Of a stretch of DNA of 64,000 nucleotides, positions 58,920 to 64,000 are shown one piece after another (the stretch's first letter is position 1; each line of letters begins with the position of its first letter). This stretch comes from JAIQGF01 sp051006995 (GTDB lineage: Bacteria; Acidobacteriota; Terriglobia; Terriglobales; Acidobacteriaceae). The notes below the pieces were generated by a model. The model saw only the letters and a list, made by a program, of their open reading frames with translations, had not been told where the DNA came from and searched no databases. Where the stretch lies: contig JBPCSQ010000004.1 of the NCBI GenBank assembly GCA_051006995.1, forward strand, positions 124,001 through 188,000, in the 5' to 3' direction. The position numbers and the translations under genes are program-made.

Positions 58920-59558
58920 ATGCGGACCTTCGTCCATCTATTCGCGGTACTCGGTTTGACGACGCTCATCGGCTGCCGCAACGACATGCACGTGCAGCCC
59001 AAGGTCCTGCCGCTGACACAGAGCGATTTCTACGAGGACGGTCGCGGCTCGCGCGCGCTGCCCGAGGGCACGATCGCGCGCGGCCAATTGCGCGACGACA
59101 CCTATTTTTATACCGGCATGGTGAACGGCCAGCCAGGAAATGAAATGCCGTTCCCAGCGACGAAGGAAGTGCTGGAACGCGGCCGCCAGCGTTTCGATAT
59201 CTACTGCTCGCCCTGTCACTCGCGTATGGGAGATGGCGGCGGCATGATCGTGCAGCGTGGCTTCCGCCGTCCACCGTCATTCCACGAGCAACGCCTACGG
59301 CAGGCGCCGCTGGGCCATTTCTATGACGTCATGACCAACGGCTTTGGCGCCATGCCGGATTATGCGGCGCAGGTGAATGCGCGCGATCGCTGGGCGATTG
59401 CCGCCTACATTCGCGTCCTGCAGTTCAGCCAAAACGCACCCGCATCGGCCATGGCCGAGCAGACAGAATCTTCGACCGCGCCGCCGCCCAGTGTCGCGCC
59501 CACCGGCGCAACTTTGCCGCCGGGAGCGGCGCCCAACGTGCCGGAAAGGAAAAAGTGA
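58920..59558 (+). CDS. actE: Monoheme lipoprotein subunit of alternative complex III (ActE)
   Basis: 212 residues. A lipoprotein signal ends in TLIGC (Cys19 acylated), and one heme site CSPCH is at 96-100 with a likely axial Met in GAMPDYA. ActE passes electrons to the oxidase or a soluble cytochrome. The C-terminal part is alanine-proline rich. The start is directly after a repeat and has no visible ribosome site; translation may rely on coupling or the 5' end of the repeat. Confidence 0.92.
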   Translation: MRTFVHLFAVLGLTTLIGCRNDMHVQPKVLPLTQSDFYEDGRGSRALPEGTIARGQLRDDTYFYTGMVNGQPGNEMPFPATKEVLERGRQRFDIYCSPCHSRMGDGGGMIVQRGFRRPPSFHEQRLRQAPLGHFYDVMTNGFGAMPDYAAQVNARDRWAIAAYIRVLQFSQNAPASAMAEQTESSTAPPPSVAPTGATLPPGAAPNVPERKK

Positions 59559-60763
59559 GCAGCCAGGACCGCATCACCGGGATGGATTTCACCGCGCCGC
59601 CGATTGTCGCGCACTGGCAAAAGCGCGCGCTGCTGGTGGGCGGGGTCTTTGCCGTCATCACGGTGATTGGGTTCATCGTCGAGCCGAAGCAGGCGCTGCA
59701 CTCCTACCTGCTGGCGTTCATGTTCACGCTCGGGCTGACGCTCGGCTCCATGGCGCTGTTGATGGTCTGGTACCTGACCGGTGGCGAGTGGGGGATGATG
59801 GTGCGCAGGATTTTCGAAGCTGCCATGGGCACCCTGCCGATGATGGTCGCAGCCTTCATTCCCGTGGTTCTCAGCGCGTATCTGCACCTCAACTATCCCT
59901 GGGCCAATCCGGAAGAGGTAAAGCACAGCGAGCACATTGCCCACCAGGCGTCGCAATACCTGAACCCGAATCTGTTTCTGTTCCGCGGCATTCTGTACTT
60001 CATTGCCTGGGGCGCCCTCGCCTATTCGCTGACATCGTTCTCGCGCGCGCAGGACCGCGTTCCCGAGCGCGCTTACGACATCCGCCTTCGCGCCATCAGC
60101 GCCGCCGGCGTGATTGTCTACGGGTGGACCCTCACCTTCGCGGTGGTGGACTGGGTGATGTCACTGAACCCGGAATTTACCTCCACCATTTACGGCCTCA
60201 TCTTCATGGTCGGGCAGGCGCTGGTTGCCTTGTGCTTCACCGTCATCATCGCCCACCTGCTGCGGCAATACACCCCGTTGTCGGCGGTGCTTCATTCCCG
60301 GCACTTCCTCGATTATGGCAAGCTGATGCTCACCTTCGTGATGCTGTGGGCCTACTTCAGCTATTCGCAGTGGCTGATTATCTGGTCCGGCAACCTGCCC
60401 GAGGAGATTCACTGGTTCCTCGACCGCATTCACGGCGCCTGGGGTGTCATCGCGTTTGTCTTGATCATTGGGCACTTCGCCGTCCCGTTCGCGCTGCTGC
60501 TGTCGCGCCCGCTCAAGCAGAATTCCGGCAAGCTGATGTGGATCGCCGGATGGCTGATCCTGATGCGCTACCTGGACCTGTACTGGAACATCGAGCCGAA
60601 TTTCAGCAAGGCAGAGCTGCATTACAGCTGGCTGGACGCGGTGATCCCAATCACGATGTTTGCGCTCTGGGCAGCGTATTTCTTCCGCAACCTGGCCCGC
60701 CGGCCGTTGCTGGCGCTGCACGATCCGCATTTGCGCGCCGTTATGGAAGCCGAGCATGAGTGA
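59555..60763 (+). CDS. actF: NrfD-like membrane subunit of alternative complex III (ActF)
   Basis: 402 residues with about ten membrane segments, paralogous to ActC. The GTG start overlaps the end of actE by four bases. In Act, ActC and ActF flank the quinol site; ActF may couple electron flow to proton movement. It is followed by a small gene that overlaps by eight bases. Confidence 0.93.
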   Translation: MSSQDRITGMDFTAPPIVAHWQKRALLVGGVFAVITVIGFIVEPKQALHSYLLAFMFTLGLTLGSMALLMVWYLTGGEWGMMVRRIFEAAMGTLPMMVAAFIPVVLSAYLHLNYPWANPEEVKHSEHIAHQASQYLNPNLFLFRGILYFIAWGALAYSLTSFSRAQDRVPERAYDIRLRAISAAGVIVYGWTLTFAVVDWVMSLNPEFTSTIYGLIFMVGQALVALCFTVIIAHLLRQYTPLSAVLHSRHFLDYGKLMLTFVMLWAYFSYSQWLIIWSGNLPEEIHWFLDRIHGAWGVIAFVLIIGHFAVPFALLLSRPLKQNSGKLMWIAGWLILMRYLDLYWNIEPNFSKAELHYSWLDAVIPITMFALWAAYFFRNLARRPLLALHDPHLRAVMEAEHE

Positions 60764-61304
60764 ACCCAGAGATCCAACGCGCCAGCCGGAGACCGAAACC
60801 AGCTTGCCGCTGGAACAGGTACAGCATCCGGAAACGATGTACGACCGCAGCGACCTGAGCTCGCGCGCCATCTTCATGTTCCTGGTTGCGCTGGCGGCAA
60901 CGTGCCTGGTGATTCTGCTGATTGCGTGGGGGCTGCTGCGTTATTTTGCGCAGCAACCGTTGTCGTCCGTGCCCCGTACCGCGGCAATCGTGACACCGAC
61001 GCGCCAGATCAGCCCCAAGGGCGATCCGGCGCAGCGCTTTCCGGCGCCGCAGTTGCAACCTGATCCGGTGGCCGACCTGAACAAGTTCCGGACCTCGGTC
61101 GAGGAGCGGCTCAATAGCTACGGCTGGGTGGACCAGGATGCAGGCATCGCGCATATCCCGATCGAGAAGGCGATTGACATGATGTCGCAAACCGGATTGC
61201 CGGCGCGGCAGCCACCAGCCTTGCCGCCCCGTGCCGGCTTCGCCAGTGGGGACGGAACCACCGCGGGCGCGGGCGGCGGAACCGAGCCAAAAGGGAACCA
61301 GTAA
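60756..61304 (+). CDS. Single-span membrane protein of the act-cox cluster
   Basis: 182 residues. A charged N-terminus, one membrane span (about 44-67) and a periplasmic proline-rich part (QRFPAPQLQPDPVAD). A conserved-looking KAIDMMSQTGLPARQ block ends it. It resembles no subunit I can name with certainty, but its place between actF and sco argues for a role in Act or oxidase assembly. It overlaps actF by eight bases. Confidence 0.75.
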   Translation: MSEPRDPTRQPETETSLPLEQVQHPETMYDRSDLSSRAIFMFLVALAATCLVILLIAWGLLRYFAQQPLSSVPRTAAIVTPTRQISPKGDPAQRFPAPQLQPDPVADLNKFRTSVEERLNSYGWVDQDAGIAHIPIEKAIDMMSQTGLPARQPPALPPRAGFASGDGTTAGAGGGTEPKGNQ

Positions 61305-61341
61305 TCGAGAGTTGTTTACATAAACGTGGGGTGAGAACGCA

Positions 61342-62193
61342 GTGAAAATTTTCTTAAGTACGATCGCGGCCGTGGCCGTGCTATTTTCCGCATCGCTTGC
61401 CGCAGGACAGATGGGACCGCCACCTTTGCAGGCGGCCACGCCACCGCCGCAGATTCTGAGCAGCATCGCCATTGACCAGAACCTGAAGACGCAGCTTCCG
61501 CTCGACACGCCGTTTCTCGACGAGAGCGGCAAGACAGTCAAGTTGGGCGACTACTTCGGCAAACGGCCGGTGATCCTGTCGCTCGTCTATTACGAGTGCC
61601 CGATGATGTGTACCGAGGTGCTCAACGGCATGGTGAGCGCCTTTGGCGTGCTCAAATTCGATATCGGCCGCGATTTCGACGTCGTCACCATCAGCTTCGA
61701 CGCACGCGAGAAGCCGGAGCTGGCACGCCAGAAACAGGCCATGTATGTGCGGCGCTACGGCCGCGCGGGTGCGGACCGGGGCTGGCATTTCCTTACCGGG
61801 ACACAGCCGTCCATTGACGCCGTCACCAAGGCAGTTGGCTTTCACTATCAGTGGGACCAGCAAACCCAGCAATTCGCGCACGCGACGGCCATCATGCTGC
61901 TCACGCCGCAGGGCAAGATTGCCCAGTATTACTACGGCGTTGAGTACTCGCCGCGCGATTTGCGGCTGGGGCTGATCGAGGCGTCCCAGGGACATATGGG
62001 GACGGTCGTGGACCAGGTGCTGTTGTACTGCTACCACTACGACCCGCGCACCGGAAGATACGGCGCCATCATCAGCCGCGCGCTGCAAATTGGGGGCGCC
62101 ATCACCATCGTAGTTCTCGGCGGTTTCATGATCCTTATGTTCAAGCTTGAGCCGAAATCGCAGAAGCGCATCAGCGCCGGAGGCAGCCGCTAG
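61342..62193 (+). CDS. SCO1/SenC copper chaperone
   Basis: 283 residues. A signal peptide (1-21) leads to a thioredoxin-like domain with copper-binding Cys86 and Cys90 (ECPMMC) and His180 (QFAHATAIM), the pattern of SCO proteins that deliver copper to the CuA site of cytochrome oxidase. A C-terminal membrane helix (about 243-265) anchors it. The start is a GTG. It stands just before coxB, which needs copper, supporting the assignment. Confidence 0.93.
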   Translation: MKIFLSTIAAVAVLFSASLAAGQMGPPPLQAATPPPQILSSIAIDQNLKTQLPLDTPFLDESGKTVKLGDYFGKRPVILSLVYYECPMMCTEVLNGMVSAFGVLKFDIGRDFDVVTISFDAREKPELARQKQAMYVRRYGRAGADRGWHFLTGTQPSIDAVTKAVGFHYQWDQQTQQFAHATAIMLLTPQGKIAQYYYGVEYSPRDLRLGLIEASQGHMGTVVDQVLLYCYHYDPRTGRYGAIISRALQIGGAITIVVLGGFMILMFKLEPKSQKRISAGGSR

Positions 62194-62195
62194 CC

Positions 62196-63194
62196 ATGTG
62201 GCAGACGCTTCCATTGTGGCCGGCGCGCGCTTCCACCCTGGCCGACCGCACCGACGGCTTGATGATCTTCATGCTGGCGATCACCGGCTTTTTCACCCTG
62301 ATGATCTTCCTGCTGATCTTCATCTTCGCCATGAAGTATCGGCGATCGAAGAATCCTATCCCCACCCCGATCGAAGGATCGAACGCTCTGGAAGCCACCT
62401 GGACGCTGATTCCATTCGGCATCTTCATCATCATGTTTGTCTGGGGCGCCGCCATCTACATGAGTTGGGCGCAGCCTCCCCCAGATGCGCAGGAAATCTT
62501 CGTGGTCGGCAAGCAATGGATGTGGAAGTTCCAGCACCCGGAAGGGCAGCGCGAGATCGACCAGCTCCATGTCCCGCTGGGCCGCGCCATCCGCCTGACC
62601 ATGATCTCGCAGGACGTCGTGCACAGCATGTTCCTGCCGGAATTCCGGGTGAAGCAGGATGTGCTTCCCGGCCGCTATACCACCGTGTGGTTCCAGACGA
62701 CGAAGCCCGGGCGCTACCACATCTTCTGCACCCAGTACTGCGGCACCATGCATGCCGGGATGATCGGCGAAGTCGTGGTCATGGAACCGGCGGCCTACCA
62801 GGCATGGCTGTCCGGCGGCAATGCCGAAGGCTCACTCGCTTCCACTGGACAGAAACTGTTCCAGCAGCTCGGCTGCACCACCTGCCATCGTTTCGATACT
62901 CAGGGGCGCGGCCCCAACCTGGTTGGTTTGTACGGCAAGCCGGTGCTGCTGGATGACGGCCGCACCGTCACCGCCGATGAGAATTACATTCGCGAATCCG
63001 TCCTCAACCCGGGCGCCAAGGTGGTGGCCGGATTCAAGCCCATCATGCCGACGTTTCAAAACATCGTGAACGAGGAGCAATTGTTGTCGTTGATCGCCTA
63101 CATCAAGTCGTTGTCGCAACCCGAGCAGCGGGAGCCGGTCAGCAACCGTCCGGCCGTCCCGCCGCACCCCGCACCGGCACCGCCGGCGCGCTGA
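62196..63194 (+). CDS. coxB: Cytochrome c oxidase subunit II with C-terminal cytochrome c
   Basis: 332 residues. Two membrane segments (about 22-46 and 68-90) lead to the CuA domain with His143, Cys178, Cys182, His186 and Met189, then a cytochrome c domain with CTTCH at 227-231. The fused cytochrome c makes this caa3-type. It has GGAGGC upstream. It takes electrons from ActE or a soluble cytochrome and passes them to subunit I. Confidence 0.95.
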   Translation: MWQTLPLWPARASTLADRTDGLMIFMLAITGFFTLMIFLLIFIFAMKYRRSKNPIPTPIEGSNALEATWTLIPFGIFIIMFVWGAAIYMSWAQPPPDAQEIFVVGKQWMWKFQHPEGQREIDQLHVPLGRAIRLTMISQDVVHSMFLPEFRVKQDVLPGRYTTVWFQTTKPGRYHIFCTQYCGTMHAGMIGEVVVMEPAAYQAWLSGGNAEGSLASTGQKLFQQLGCTTCHRFDTQGRGPNLVGLYGKPVLLDDGRTVTADENYIRESVLNPGAKVVAGFKPIMPTFQNIVNEEQLLSLIAYIKSLSQPEQREPVSNRPAVPPHPAPAPPAR

Positions 63195-63205
63195 GGAATT
63201 CGTCT

Positions 63206-64000
<795 letters not shown>

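Overview
This 64 kb window is GC-rich (about 60% by eye) Gram-negative DNA. It most likely comes from an Acidobacteriota chromosome, of the Terriglobia or a related soil group. The evidence is the gene mix: an alternative complex III (Act) cluster feeding a caa3-type oxidase, a PEP-CTERM protein, a TonB-family protein, a DUF4139 protein, a fused ADP-forming acyl-CoA synthetase/GNAT, a GTP-type PEP carboxykinase, and dense intergenic inverted repeats. The taxonomic call is inference. I see no tRNA, rRNA, CRISPR array, phage or transposase; the window reads as core chromosome with a few accessory modules.

Layout. 1-8.5 kb: a fused 3-dehydroquinate dehydratase/shikimate dehydrogenase (runs off the left edge), a secreted protein, dinB, AMMECR1-pgsA, a VapBC module, glutamate dehydrogenase, an AbrB-Doc toxin-antitoxin module and a metallo-beta-lactamase-fold enzyme. 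8.7-20.6 kb: trpE and trpG, PilZ, FecR-like and TonB-family proteins, YtxH and CBS proteins, a porin with a long leader, a SIMPL protein, efp, acyP, apt and a PEP-CTERM protein. 20.8-30.8 kb: a GAF-PP2C phosphatase, a near-perfect parS centromere site at 22201-22216, a DUF4139 protein, msrB, a membrane-embedded spermidine-synthase-like protein, pckG and pgeF. 30.9-40 kb: a long minus-strand run of HU, a standalone ClpX zinc domain, sppA, a lipid kinase, tyrS, dut, purN, a minimal nitrate reductase pair (napD, napA) and purM. 40-52.7 kb: a 49-residue membrane protein, a zinc alcohol dehydrogenase with an SRPBCC partner, a DUF3857/transglutaminase/TPR giant, the acyl-CoA synthetase/GNAT fusion, a lysine-rich secreted peptide, an aldehyde dehydrogenase and a pyruvate-oxidase-like enzyme. 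53-64 kb: the respiratory operon actABCDEF, a small membrane protein, sco, coxB and coxA (cut by the right edge), transferring electrons from quinol via Act to cytochrome c and oxygen.

The most unusual signal is not a protein. Most intergenic gaps carry an imperfect inverted repeat built from a short word repeated several times on one arm and in reverse complement on the other. The word differs from locus to locus (for example AGAATGA, CACCGAGTTA, AGTTCCG, TTAGC, CAAGGCC, GTGCGAA, TTCCGCA), but the design is the same. Stop codons often lie inside the arms. One such element breaks the otherwise tight act operon directly before the actE start codon, one is nested inside another, and related word repeats or hairpins sit in frame inside two coding genes (the lipid kinase and pgeF). 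I treat this as the candidate undescribed system. The single parS site is the second strongest find.
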